DNA of 64,000 nucleotides from Bugula neritina (GCA_964035545.1 OZ037766.1:14497222-14561221), one strand, 5' to 3'; shown: positions 12,473 to 25,288, counted from the first letter of the stretch. Notes: a model not told the origin generated them from the letters alone. Numbers and translations are program-made.

Positions 12473-13735
12473 CCTTTTTTTCTATTAATGTCATATGGAA
12501 ATATTAGTTTTCTTCTGCATATGCAAGTAAGAACAGTCATGCTAGTTAGCAATTAAGAAAAAAAATGTGAATAATTGTAAATTAACATACTTAAATAGCA
12601 GCAAAATAAGCCACTTTACACTGAATATAGAATTATTTTTTATGTGTGTACAACGGAAAATTCTAAGTATCAGATTTACACAAACTCTGTGCAAGTAAAA
12701 TCACATGTTTTACATAATTTGGAAACGCACTCTATTTTAACCTTAGATAGGTATGTGTTTGCACTTGATCAGTTGATTTGAAGTGCTCTGGTTATAAATG
12801 ATGACTAGCTTCTCAGCTTTCTAAAAGTAATGCTTTCAGAAAATTAATTTCAATACTTTTCATTAGACTATAATAAACTGTGGTTGCTTCTTATATAACT
12901 AAAATTTGAATGTGCTTCCCAGTCAAAATTTTAACACTATAACATTCTCTAATTTACCTGAAATTCAAATTATTTAGAAAAAACTGAGTGTTTTGAATTG
13001 GCAATTTGGGAAAATATGAGAAAATTGTGCAAAATAGTATTCAGCCTTATAACAAGCTATATGATGTATAAAATGCAATAAATATTTTCTGAGATGCCTG
13101 AATTGGTTATTTTACTTAAATTCAAAATTCTGTGCTGAATGCTGATACTGATGAATTTAAAAACTAAAAATACTGTTTCTCACCAAGAACATTAGACACG
13201 TAATCGATAGAATAATTATTTTTCAAAGATATTACATGAATGTATCTTAAAAACACATGCGCTGTCACCTGCAGACCCTATGTTTTAGGTGTTGATAATG
13301 TTGAAAAGAGTACATCTTTGGGCGCTTTAAAGTTATAGAAAAGACAACTCCATTTTTTAAAATATTGACCCTTATGTGGTCAACTGGGCTGATGAAACAT
13401 TTGAGACTTTTTCAATCTGCTCGAAACCCAAATTTGGGTTGTAATTAATAAAAGATAATTAAGACTATCTCAGTTATTGGCTATCTCTGTTACAAAACAC
13501 TTTCAGAACTCATCTTATAATTATTACGTTGTAAAAAATCAATTGCCGGAAAAAACCTACCGGATTTCTGGCGATTTGAATATTTTCATTAATACTCTTG
13601 CAGTCCTCATAATTAGAAAATTCATTGCACTACTCCAGTTTTAGAGTGAGAGTGATAATAAAAATGATATAATAATTATAAATCAGTTTATGCTTTTGTT
13701 AACGCTAATTTCCATTTAATATAGAAGTCAATTAT
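12473..13735. other. Gene-free AT-rich region
   Basis: No gene or repeat recognised. Homopolymer A and T runs are common. Confidence 0.4.
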
Positions 13736-15340
13736 TTTTGCTTTCAGTTTAACTCTTAGTATTACCAAGTCTAGTATTAATAATTATAACATTAACAGTA
13801 TCACCTTTCGACTTGGTTTGAAATTAATTTGTTATACTTATAGTTATTGTATTTGTAAAACTATAAGTAAATGTAATACTAATACTAATACTAATAGTAA
13901 TGCTATTTCAGTATTACTAATAGAAATACTAATAGTAAAATTATTACTAGTAGTAGTACTAATACTAATAGTAGTAATACTAATACTGTAATACTAATAG
14001 TAATACAAATAGTAATACTAATAGTAATAGTAATAGTAATACTGTAAGTGTAAGTGTAATAGTAATGCTATTAATATTAGACTAATACTATTACTATTAG
14101 TATTGCTATTAATGTTTATTATTACCCATTAGTATTATTAATACTAAGTCTAATACTAATAGTAATACTAATACTAATTGAGTAATACTAATAGTAATAC
14201 TAATAGTAATACTAATAGTAATACTGTAAGTGTAATAGTAATGCTATTAATATTAGACTAATACTATTACTATTATTATTACTATTAATGTTTATTATTA
14301 CCCATTAGTATTATTAATACTAAGTCTAGTAGTAATAGAGTAATACTAATTCTGTAATTCAGTAATTGAGAAATACTAATACTAATAGTAATACTATTAG
14401 TATTACTAGTACAAGTAGTAGTACTACTATTAGTATTAGTGTTACTGTTAGACTATCACGTAATAGTAATACTAATAGTAGTACTACTACTAGTACTAGT
14501 AATACTAATACTGTAATAGTAATGCTAATAGTAATACTAATGCTAATAGTAATGCTATTTCAGTATTACTAATAGGAATACTAATAGTAAAATTATTACT
14601 AGTAGTAGTACTAATACTAATAGTAGTAATACTAATACTGTAATAGTAATACTAATAGTAATAGTAATACTAATAGTAATACTGTAAGTGTAATAGTAAT
14701 GCTATCAATATTAGACTAATACTATTACTATTAGTATTACTATTAATGTTTATTATTACCCATTAGTCTTACTAATAGTAAGTCTAATAGTAATACTAAT
14801 AGAGTAATACTAATTCTGTAATTCAGTAATTGAGAAATACTTATACTAATACTAATACTAATAGTAATACTAATAGTAATAATAATATTTAGTGGCTTTA
14901 TAATAACATTTACTTTTACTTTTAGTTTTACATTATGATTAATTTTAGCTTTAGGGTTACGATTAATTGTTTCATTTAGTTTTACTATAAGTATAAGATA
15001 GAGTAGAACATTCGATAAATTAGTGAATTACTGCTATATTGATATTGATAACAATATTCTGTTAATGCTTTGCAATTGCTGTTCTTTTGTCTCTTAAATT
15101 TATAGTGTTAATTTGAATTTCATTCAAGATTCGAATCAAATGACAATCTCAATCTGAATCACTAGGACTATGGCAGTATGATTATCTGTATCAGTATTGG
15201 TATTAGTAGAAGTATTAGTATTAATATGAAAACCAGCATGAGTATTAGTGTTATTTATAATATGACGTATACTGATAACTATTATTAATTTATTTCTTAC
15301 TTTAGAACTAAAAATAGAACCACAATGATGCTCATGATGA
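13736..15340. repeat. (NTA)n degenerate repeat island with higher-order duplications
   Basis: Mostly triplets of the form GTA, ATA and CTA, giving words such as AGTAATACTAATAGTAATAC. On top of this there are long duplications. A block of about 110 bp recurs near 14057, 14229 and 14690 (GTAATGCTATTAATATTAGA is its signature, with one change in the third copy). A second block recurs near 13899 and 14548 (AATGCTATTTCAGTATTACT). The frame at 14366-14572 (Thr/Ser/Asn-rich) is repeat-derived. The island ends about 570 bp upstream of the NDUFA6 start codon. Confidence 0.9.
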
Positions 15341-15908
15341 CAATATGTTTAATTTTATAATAGTAATTGTAAAATTGAATCTTAAGCCTAAGGGTGTTGC
15401 AGCTCTAAGCTAAACTCAGTAATTTAGTAAATTACAAAACCAATTGGGTTTCCGTTTATTTAATATTTTTATTTATAATTATAATAAGGGAGCAGCCCGT
15501 TTTAAAAGGTGATTTGTAAATTTGGATTGAGTGCAGTTTGAATGTTGTGACTAGACAATCATTTTTAAAAAAGATAGCAAACCAACCTTGTAAATTGCTA
15601 CTTATGCTCTATGGGAATAATTTGTACCAATAATTGTTGCAAAATGTGCCCTGAATGAAACTATCTATAGAGGTAACTGAAATTTGTTATAGTTATCTGA
15701 TATTTCAATCTCTAGAAGTTGTGTAAATTGGTATAAGTGTATATTATACATCTAAAAATTGATACAAGGGCGCATATAAATGTAAATATTTGCTGCCAGT
15801 TCTATTTTCTTAAAAGAACTTAATTAAAAACAAGTCAACTTATTCTGATTTCAATGTTGTTTACCGTTAGATCTCTACTCTGATGATTTAATGAAAAATA
15901 TTTAAAAG
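15341..15908. other. NDUFA6 upstream region
   Basis: AT-rich, with no repeat island. It presumably holds the promoter and 5' UTR of NDUFA6, but I see no TATA box or other element that I would single out. Confidence 0.4.
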
Positions 15909-17071
15909 ATGTCCTCCTCACAAATTACAACTAGAATTTCTCAACAAGTAGTTAAACCTTTGATATCTACAAGTAATGCAGAAGCAAAACGGAGGGTGCT
16001 AAAGCTTTATCGTGCGTGGTACCGACAAGCTCCTTTTGTTGGTAGGTGCAGATAATCATTCAATAATCTTAGTTGCAAATGAAATGTTGATTATTTTTTA
16101 AATAATTTCTTTTCTCAGTACCTGATGACTAATCTACTAAAAATTGTTGTTAGTTTTCAATGTTCAATAGCCGCGCTATACATTAATAAGTAAAAATATT
16201 ATTTTTACTTATAGAATTTGCTGTTGATATATTTATATTTTGTATTGATCAACTTATGTCAGCCTGCAATAACTACAAGAAATGCTGGAGGTTTAAGTTG
16301 AACAAATTTATGAATTTGTTTGCAAATAACTTCATCCTTGTTGCATGATGAAACTTGAATAAGCTGATGTAAATATTATTTGGAAGAAAATTACATTGTA
16401 TGTTATGTAAATATTTAGTGCTGGAGTATGATATTCCAATTGGAGAAAAAGAGGTGAGAGCTAAAGTCAGGGAGCAGTTTGAAAAGAACAAGCATGTTAC
16501 AGACATGCGTGTCATTGATATGTTGGTGTTAAAGGTAATTGAATTCTGTAAAGTTACAGCTATTCAATTTTTGAAATTGTTAGTACATACTACATAGGAC
16601 CTATTTACACTGCATTTTCCTTTAACTATACATAACATTTAGAAGCCATGTTTATACTCAAAGGTATATTTATTTGTAACTGTAGTTCACTTATATACGT
16701 TATAAATTATATATACAAAAACATTGGCATATCTGCAGACCTTTACTGGGCTATCAATGAAATTGCTTCAGTTTTGATTTGAAGTTTCAAAGTTTATGTT
16801 TTAATAAATTTTAATGGCTTCTTAATGTTTATTCTTGGTTTTAAAATTAACACAACCAATATTTTATACTTTTCTGCTTTCTTTTTTCTAATGAATACTT
16901 CTGCAGGTCAATATGCTAACACACATACTCTGCTTACAGGGACAGATGGAGTTGAAAGAGACTGCTAATATATGGAAGCAGAAGAATCACGTAATGAATT
17001 ACTTTAAAGAGACTGAAGTGAAAAAAACACACGATTTCTTGACAAACTTTTATGAAGGCCACCATGTTTAG
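15909..17071 (+). CDS. NDUFA6: NADH dehydrogenase 1 alpha subcomplex subunit 6 (complex I LYR protein)
   Basis: An accessory subunit of mitochondrial complex I and member of the LYR family, which binds acyl carrier protein at the peripheral arm. There are three exons, 15909-16041, 16419-16534 and 16940-17071, joined in phases 1 and 0. They give 126 residues, close to the usual length of about 128. The LYR motif is at residues 33-35 within KLYRAWYRQAPF. It is followed by DIPIGEKEVRAKVREQFEKN and, near the C-terminus, a WKQKNHVMNYF segment. The chosen ATG opens the only long frame and gives a Ser/Thr-rich N-terminus without a cleavable presequence, as usual for this subunit. Minus-strand open frames across exon 2 are shadows. 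Confidence 0.95.
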
Positions 17072-18830
17072 TAGTTTTAAAAAAACTAATAATATAATTC
17101 ATATATAATATTATTATAGTTTTCGTGATCTTTGTCTTTGAATATCTAGCCCTTTGCCATTAGGTTTACTATTATTATAGTAAGAACTTGTGCATACAAT
17201 ATATATAATATAAGACTGTGACATTAGTGAGTTTTTCAAGGAATTTTGTAGGGGCATGGGGATACTCTTTAAAAGTTAGCTCCTAAACAAAAATGTAATC
17301 TAGGGTAGGACCTGAAGTTTGACATGAGTATTATCTTAGTTTAATAAAAAACTATTTTGTGTAAAGTGCTCTTCATAGTCGGCCAATATTCTGATTCAAA
17401 TGGCCAGTAAGATCTTTGTTCATCTTCCTCACTCAGTACATTTGAAATACTAAACAAGTTTGATGAAAGATCAAAGCCAACAATTGTAAAGTTTTCAGAA
17501 CTATAACTTTAAAATAAGCTTTGGTAAAAATTAATTCAAGGCTAATGGTTAGCAATTCAACATTCTACTGTAAGTTTCATATGAATTATATAGTGATAAC
17601 AACTAAGACCTGAAAAAGTCAACAAGTGGGTTTTGATAAATATTTTATAGTAACATCACAATATGGACCAAAGGCAATATATTAGACAAGAATTGTTTTT
17701 CTTTTGGCACACTGTTGTATTAATTAAGGACAGAACACATGCTAAAGTCAAATTATTACTAAAGCAGCCATAACATTACCTAAACATATGTTGTTTCACA
17801 TAATGTATAGATCACCATTTCATACTTCCTTTACATTTAAGGAAAATATAGGTGATGTTGAGATTTTTTTACGTACATTATTCGATACATGCATAAAGCT
17901 TTAAAAGTGCATTCAAATAATAAATGAAACCTTAAAACAGTTTAAAAACTTACATTCAAACACAGTGCCCAATGTTGCCCACTAATTTCAAATCCCTACA
18001 AGTGGTATGGCCCTATTGCTTCTAAATATATATCAACAAACCATATTTCTTTTGACCAAGCATACTATACATACATGCCAATTCAAAGCATAAACTAACA
18101 GGCAATGTCTAAAATTGCACAGTACATTAGCCAAAATCACCACACTGCTTTGAAACATTTATACATGAAATTATATTATTAGTAGACAGTTATTACAGTC
18201 ATATGCAACAAACTTAAATTAAAAGCTAAGCTAAATGAGATCAGTGTCAAGGTCATGCAACCTTTAACATTCATGAGGCTTAAATGAGCATAAGCCATTC
18301 TCACTGCATATCATCCTTACTCAGATAGTTCATAATTATTATCTGTTACGTATATACTCCACAGTGTTTGTATATAAAACTAGAGCTTGAATATAATTAT
18401 ACTAAGAAATTAGTGATGAAATTACTATTATTGGGCCCTGAGATGTTATGAAGGAGTATAACTTGATCTAAAACAAATTTTTAAGAAATCTTTATATGGA
18501 TTTCTTTATTACCCTGCAGTGTTAATTTTTTTTTCCTGTGACATAATAAAAAACTAATCTAATCTGTTTAAATGTGTACAACATCAAATATATAACTCTA
18601 TACAGAAGTGAATTGGAAACTTTCATTTCTCCTATTAACATAATATCACCTTATATCAGCAAGATCGTGCTCTCTGCTATTTGGGAGCACAACTCTAATA
18701 GTTTGCAGAATCCAAATGAAGTCAACGAGATATTTCCAAGTGATTTATTTATCATAAGCGAAAAGATGGTTTCACTATGAATTCATTATTTATAGAAATA
18801 ATTATAATAACTAAAGCATTAAAATATTTA
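17072..18830. other. NDUFA6 3' flank and gene-free region
   Basis: The 3' UTR presumably starts here. An AATAAA occurs near 17343, with other AT-rich variants closer to the stop. No further gene is seen; the frame at 18574-18780 has no support. Confidence 0.4.
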
Positions 18831-18860
18831 CTAGCTCCCCCCCTTTGAGGGGGGAGCCAG
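18831..18860. repeat. GC-rich perfect hairpin
   Basis: GCTCCCCCC and GGGGGGAGC pair perfectly around a six-base loop CTTTGA. Two further pairs lie outside one mismatch. It is isolated in very AT-rich DNA between NDUFA6 and TIMM23. There is no T-run or gene context to make it a terminator. Confidence 0.8.
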
Positions 18861-20511
18861 TTTATACATTAAAGCATAGAATAAATAGTTAAATGCTGTA
18901 AGCGCTTATAATTATACTATGGAATCAAATAGCACATTTTTTGCAGAGTAGATACTTGACAGCATAGCATATAAAATACTACTAAAATGTAACGTTGTCA
19001 CCAATTGTATGAGTACTAAGAAAGTAGGACAGACTTATGAACCTCATTGTGATGCTCTGCTATTACCTGTTATGCTTGGTGCAAATAATCCATAAGCATG
19101 CACAAAAAGCAAATTTGGATTATATTAGTATGCAAAACATACTCAAAACTCGAAAACTATTAATACAAAGTATATATTTATAACGTACAAGAAAAAAGCT
19201 ACTACAACCTATGCATTATTTTATTACAATACAAGCACGCCACTATAAAACATAATTAAGGCTACTTGAAATTGAACACTATTATGTTGCTATAGTCCTA
19301 TCTAAGTGGAGGCTGGTGTATAAATAATAAATATTTTGGTGTATGGTCTAAATATATAAACTCTGCAAATGTGTGAACTGATGTTGGATATGCTCATAAA
19401 AAACCAAAATGTAAGAGAAATTTAGCATACTATTTGCTTTTTCTAATAGTGTTTGTGCTAACTTCTCTTAGCTTATTAAATTTGGCAAACTGTTGCTAGT
19501 TTTTCCTGATGTTAACAAAAGCTTTACATCATAATATTACATCAGTTTATAACCTTTTTTCATTCAAATGAGATTTCTTAGCTTACATATTTGCTAAGTT
19601 TCATTGTATCGCTTTTGCACTAATCTATCTATGCCTGTTGGCTGTTACTATTACATGCAAATTTTCAGATACCTGAAAGTGCTACATAACTCTTACTGGT
19701 TGTTCACTTCATTATTTATTTGTTGAGATAAAATTTTCTGTAAAAGGCTGAACACTCTGCTTGTAAATTATAGTATATTAAAATAATTAGCACATATTAC
19801 AGCGTGCATGTACAACAATTTCAGCAAAATGAATAGCTAGCATATCTAAAATTAATGTAGCTGCCTACACAGAGGTAGATTTAAAGTCAATGGCATTAGA
19901 ATTCGTTTTAGAAGTATTTCAAACGGTTCAGAAGGTTCAGAAGCATGCAAGCAATCCTATAAAAATAATGGTATTCTTGTTAAAAGTTTTTAGTTGGTGC
20001 ACTTTAACTGGTTAGTTCTGTTCAGAATGGTATATCCAAAGGGTTGTAATTTATATCCGAAAGGTAAATATAATCACTCTGGGTATATACATCATTACAT
20101 GCCGTTTAACAATTTGGTGCGAGCCAGTTGAGATTAACCAACGATATAAACAATGAACTCAATAATAATAAGCTCAGTGGATAGAAAGTTTGAGTTTTAA
20201 AATAAGATCGGGTGTAATAATCATGTGCCGATATCTTCGTTAAATACAGCAAAGAATCAAGCGTGCCGGCCAAAATAGTTTAACGTATCGTTTTTTCACT
20301 TTTATTATCTTACTTGCTGCGTGAAGCGATTAATTGACTAGTGACTGACGCAATTACATAACTGTTGAGGCTATTTTGTTGTCAGAGTGATGAATAAAAA
20401 ATATTCTCAACATAATACGTCTCCACTTTTAAACTCGTCAAATTACGCTTAATTTTAATTGTTAACGTGGTTTTTTGAACAGCAGCTCACTGACACTCCC
20501 GTCTCCACCAT
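18861..20511. other. Gene-free AT-rich region
   Basis: Nothing recognised on either strand. Confidence 0.4.
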
Positions 20512-20596
20512 AACCATGGCCCACTCCTAGCCCATCACCCATGGCCCATGGGCCATGGGCCATGGGCCATAGGCATAGGCCAGGCATGGGCCATGG
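20512..20596. repeat. Palindromic ATGGCCC/GGGCCAT array
   Basis: Tandem and mirror copies of the 7-mer ATGGCCC, including CCCATGGGCCATGGGCCATG. Each junction is itself a palindrome (CCATGG or GGGCCC), so the array could form cruciforms. It opens the larger degenerate island that leads up to TIMM23. Confidence 0.85.
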
Positions 20597-21475
20597 AATT
20601 GGATTTAATTTCATGAAATTCAATTTCTTTATCAGAGATCGTTCATGATGATGAAATCGAATTTCACAAAATTGGATGATAAATCATGATGATGATGAAC
20701 TCATAAATAATGATAATCATAATGGCCACTTCAGGTTCAAGTTCATGCCTCAGGCTCATGAGTCATAGTGATGGTTCTGATCACCATCACCATGACCACG
20801 GCCAAGTCTAACTTCAATATCAATATGAATATCACTATCAGTATGATTGTAATACTAATAATTATACTAACGTAGGACTAGACGTAGTGGTAGTCGTAGA
20901 CTAGATCAGTAGATGGTGATGGGTGATGGCTCATTGACTTTGTCTCGATCAGTATCACTATCAGTGATTGGCTTTGAGTTTGCCTGTTCAATTTGAGTTT
21001 CACATTATCATTATGATTATCAATATGTATATGAGACAGTATATGGATACTGAAGTTGATTGCATTTTACTGGTATTTGTAGACTAGGTTTGAGTTCAAC
21101 TTCATGATCATTATTTAGAATGTGTTATTTGAGTCTCATTTTCACTCTAACAATTTGAATAGCTAAACTTGTTAATATATTAATATAGTTAATTTTACAT
21201 TTATAATAGTGTTAATTGACTTAGCTGGATAGATTTTGTGAATCACTACTACTTTGGTATTATTATCAGCTGTATAGTATTGAAATTAATAAGGAATGCT
21301 TTCACTTATCTAATAACTTATGATCATAGCCATACTCATAGTGATAGATACCTTAATTTTGCCATCACTTAGTCACTATTATAATTATCATCAACATAAT
21401 ACTGACGTCACTAGTAATAATAATAGTATTTATGGTATTGAGTGATCAAATCTCAAACTCAGTATACAATATTAA
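20597..21475. repeat. Degenerate simple-sequence island upstream of TIMM23
   Basis: Mixed degenerate words such as TCATGATGATGA, ATCACTATCAGTATGA and GTCGTAGACTAG, with no stable unit. Many C/G swaps occur at constant positions. It ends about 350 bp before the TIMM23 start codon. Confidence 0.75.
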
Positions 21476-21826
21476 AAGATATGATTTATATGACGTTTGC
21501 ATTTCCAATAAGCAAAGTTGAATAAGTAGTTGAAGTAAGAATAAGTAGTTTACATCTTATTTAACTTTGAGAATTAAATTAGGCTTGAATTTAAAAAATG
21601 GCAGTTGGAAGCATCAATTAAAATTAGCTAAATCACTAACTGTAGTATTATTAGAATTTATTCTGCAAATATTCAAATTAAAATAAGATGTTATCCTAAT
21701 AATCCTGTGCAGTATGTATTATTAAAATGTTATTTGAGTATATCTTATTTTATTAAAATTTTAGGTACCAAAATTTAAAGTCCATAGTCTGCAAAGTCGG
21801 CGTATCGTTTAGGAAGAACCTTTATA

Positions 21827-24338
21827 ATGGCATCTGGTGGAAGCAAGGCTGAAAGTTTAGGTAATAGATAATTTTACTGTGCAACACATTGATCCAGTTT
21901 TGGGCATTGGAGTGTTGCTGAATGACACATGTATGTTAAAATAGTGATAGGTTGAACTTCAGTTTGTTACAAACGATTAAAGCATTTGAAACTGATTTAG
22001 AACTAAATAAACGAAATCCCACTTTTTATAGAATACTGCTTCAAATTTACTTTCTTTTTAGATATCGCTGTCAAATCCCCAACTTTTAAACAAGTAATAA
22101 AGTCAATAAAATAATTGTGCTAAAATACAGAATCATACAATTATTTTTTCCACTATATACTACTATATAATACTGCTTTATAATCTAGGGGTAGCCGCAG
22201 GTCAAGCATCTGGTCTTGGTACTCCGTCCTATTCTTCTCCTTATCTCAATTTTGACCCAGCATATATTACTCAGGTGAGTTGAAATCTTCCTGTTCCATT
22301 TTATTCCTCATTTGCTGGTCAACGCACCTCCAATTTTGTAATATCTGCACTGTGGAATAAGTTGCCTAAATTTTTAAAAATTGTACAGCCACTTGGTAAA
22401 TTTAAAACAGAATTGAGGCATCACCTCCACTCTGTTGAGTGATCTGTGGTGCCTTGTATGGTTATGCCAACTTTGGGCCCGCGTACCACTAGCCATGCTA
22501 TTTCGCACTGGGCCCCATCATCACTTCCGAAAGCTTTATTTTTTATATACTGTTATTTGTTACTTTGTTTCTTTTCTAATTGTTTGTCTGCTCTTGTAAC
22601 TTATGCTAGTTGTAAAACACTATATTATGCTGAAAAACACACACACACCCATAGTTATTATAGCCTGTTAACAATACTTTTCTGTCAGTTGTATAGTTTT
22701 TAATAAATATCATTTATCAGTCAGTGTTCATATTGATAGTTTAGTTAACATAATAACTTCAGTCATTAAATTAAGCTTCATTATTCTAAAAATAAGTGTT
22801 TTTTTATTTATTCAATTGCAGAATGATTCAGACTACTTGTATCTAGAAGGTTCTACAGGTGATGCCGGGAGAGGTAGATTTGAGTTGATGTTCAACACAA
22901 TTGGTGGTTTCACAGCTGCAGGTGACTTTGTAAACTTTATATGTTATTTTAAATGTTTTTTTAACTGGATAATTGTAATATACAAATTATGATGAGCCCA
23001 CATTTTTGCTGTTTAAGCTACAGTGATGTGAAGATGTTTATTCTTTACAAGGTGGCATCATAGGAGGACTAAATGGAGCATATGCTGGCTTACAAGCAAC
23101 ACAATCTTTATCTGGATCTGCCCGCCGTACACAGTAGGTGTTCATTTATCTTTGTAAGGTTTCAGCTTTCTGTTTTCCCATAAGATTGGGATGTCAGAAT
23201 TTTTTATTTTTGTTGACGCTGTTCAATTTTCAAGTAGTGCATTTGATCAATAATGGTAATTTTATCAGCAATGAATATTTATTTTGTCGTCTCAACTAGT
23301 TTAAATTTTTATTCTAAAATACTCTGGATGCTTCATATTTCTGGTCAATCTATGTTATTGATGAGCTTTCTTCATAGTCTATTCTCATATCATAATTTTT
23401 TACTTGTAATAATATGTTATTGTTTTGTATTGTCTCTTTTTAGAATGATAAACTTTATAGCTAAAAGAGGTGCATCTTGGGGCCAAATGTGTGGAGTTGT
23501 CTCATTAATGTATTCAGGTAAATGCACTTAAAAAAACAGCTTCATTTAGTGAATACCAGCTATTACAGTGTGTTCTTTTAAGTTTGTTTTCATCTCACAG
23601 TGTGCTTGGTTGTATTCATGTTGTAATTTTATTTAAATCTTGAAATGTACCTCCGAGGTATTGTTGTGATTTAATGGAAAGCAAAATAAAAATATGTAGG
23701 CTATTCAATACAATTTGTAATGATTATGTAGTGATGGTGGATAACTGCATAAGATAATTTGAAATAAATGAGAGTGTTATATGTTTTATCTTTTCAATAG
23801 AGTTATTTTCTTTAACAGTTCAGCTGCTTCTAACCACTTTTTATGCACAGTTATTCTTATGCACAGGTATTGGTACGATTTTAACAAAATTACGTGGCCA
23901 TGATGACGAACTAAATACTGTAGCATCTGGCACTCTCACAGGACTACTGTTCAAGTCAACAGGTAGTGTAACCTAGATAATTCTCTATTTTTGATTTGTT
24001 TTTACTACCAAAAATATGTTTTTCAATGTAATTTATTGAAAGCTGTAGGTCGTATCTTTTGGTAGCCATATTTTTTCAAAATATAATAAAATATTCCAAT
24101 ATTTGATTAAAGTATTTATTATTTTACATACAACTTCTTTTACCAATAAAATGTTAATTTTACCTATAGATCTTCTGTTGTGAGTTTCCTACTGCTGATT
24201 GGCTTCAGAATAACTGTGTATGTTGTAGCTGGTGCCCGTGGATGTGCGAAAGGTGGTTTAGCAGGTCTCAGTGTAACTACAGCGTATATTCTGTTTACTA
24301 GTAAAGATAGAGTTAAATCTATGATCACAGGCCGGTAA
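21827..24338 (+). CDS. TIMM23: Mitochondrial import inner membrane translocase subunit Tim23
   Basis: The channel-forming subunit of the TIM23 complex, which moves presequence proteins across or into the inner membrane. There are seven exons: 21827-21860, 22189-22274, 22822-22921, 23052-23133, 23444-23517, 23867-23962 and 24229-24338. All phases fit and give 193 residues (about 209 in human). The N-terminal intermembrane-space part includes SPYLNFDPAYITQNDSDYLY. The four-helix Tim17/22/23 domain carries the glycine-rich motifs GGIIGGLNGAYAG and GARGCAKGGLAGLS, with RGASWGQMCG and the LRGHDDELNTVASG loop between them. Intron 2 holds a LINE fragment. An AATAAAA near 24477 is the likely poly(A) signal. 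Confidence 0.96.
22308..22700 (+). mobile_element. 5'-truncated non-LTR retrotransposon remnant in TIMM23 intron 2
   Basis: 22308-22442 encodes FAGQRTSNFVISALWNKLPK followed by FLKIVQPLGKFKTELRHHL and a stop. This is the typical last segment of CR1/Jockey-type ORF2 proteins (family pattern: RG...WNSLP...S...FK..L). It is probably followed by 3' UTR up to about 22700, where AC and AT runs occur. The orientation matches the host gene. The exact clade cannot be told from this fragment. Confidence 0.7.
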
Positions 24339-24474
24339 CATTTACAAAGAGTGCACCTTCTCGGAAGTTAGTTTGTGCCAAAGGAGATGTTGATTAGATA
24401 ACTTATAAAAGTAAAAAGATTTTTTGTATAGAATGTTGTTTTGTTTGTATGCTTGCAAATTGTTATCCATATTT

Positions 24475-24485
24475 AATAATAAAAG
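24475..24485 (+). terminator. Poly(A) signal of TIMM23
   Basis: AATAATAAAAG lies about 140 bp after the TIMM23 stop codon, the expected place for 3' end formation. No transcript data are available to confirm its use. Confidence 0.5.
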
Positions 24486-25288
24486 TTTTAATTCATGCCA
24501 TAATTCAAACTGTTAGATGCTAGATTGTGCCTTTTTTGAGTGCAAGTCTGCAAATGACTAAAAATAATTTTGAAAAATTGTCTGAAATGCGCTCCAAATG
24601 GTTGGATTAGACGCCAATTAGTGTGTTGTATGTCAATCTAAGTCATTTAATTTAAAAAGTATGCTACTTTAAAATATAAGGCTGGTTCAAAAATGTAGTT
24701 CAAGTTATAATTTGGTTGAACTAAAAACAAGGATTGTTTCAAACATTGTAAATAAATTTGTTGTACTGCTTTTTAAATAAATTAACAAGGGAGCTGAAGA
24801 GGGTAGACTGACAAATATGCAACAATTAGTAGATGAAGTTATAAAATGATGTATGATCATAAATTAATGATACCACCATCAGTACCTAGAATTTTTTGGC
24901 AAATAATTATTTTTGACAAAACTGTTTGAGTGGACAGAGCTTGTTGCTCCTATAACGAACTAAGATGTATAAGAGTTATCCTTTCGCTTACAATCCCTTG
25001 TATAGCAGTTGACATTCCAAAAATACCGTAGATTATTCCGCTCTGGAATGATAAAGACCTAGCCGTCGATCAGTGTCGGGTCATTCAAACATTGGCTTTC
25101 GGTTTGAGTGTAATACTAGTAGCGTTGACAATAATAATAATATACAATTAAAACTTTGTAGTATCTTACAAGTCGATAAGTAATACTCTCTGTCAATGTT
25201 GAAAATATTTAAATTTGCTGACTGGTCGTCAAAACTAATTTTAACTTCAAGAGTATTGTAATAAATTACAATAACAATCACAATCACA
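24486..25288. other. TIMM23-HIP1R intergenic region
   Basis: No gene seen. Near 25025-25080 the sequence is less AT-rich (TTCCGCTCTGGAATG, GCCGTCGATCAGTGTCGGG), about 200 bp upstream of the HIP1R start codon. It could be promoter sequence. Confidence 0.35.

Noticed and set aside
14366-14572. Thr/Ser/Asn-rich open frame of 68 codons
   Set aside because: Lies wholly inside the (NTA)n island and is a translation of the repeat.
16273-16515. 80-codon minus-strand frame overlapping NDUFA6 exon 2
   Set aside because: Antisense shadow of a well-supported exon.
18831-18860. Hairpin as a transcription terminator
   Set aside because: Eukaryotic context, no following T-run, and not at the end of a gene.
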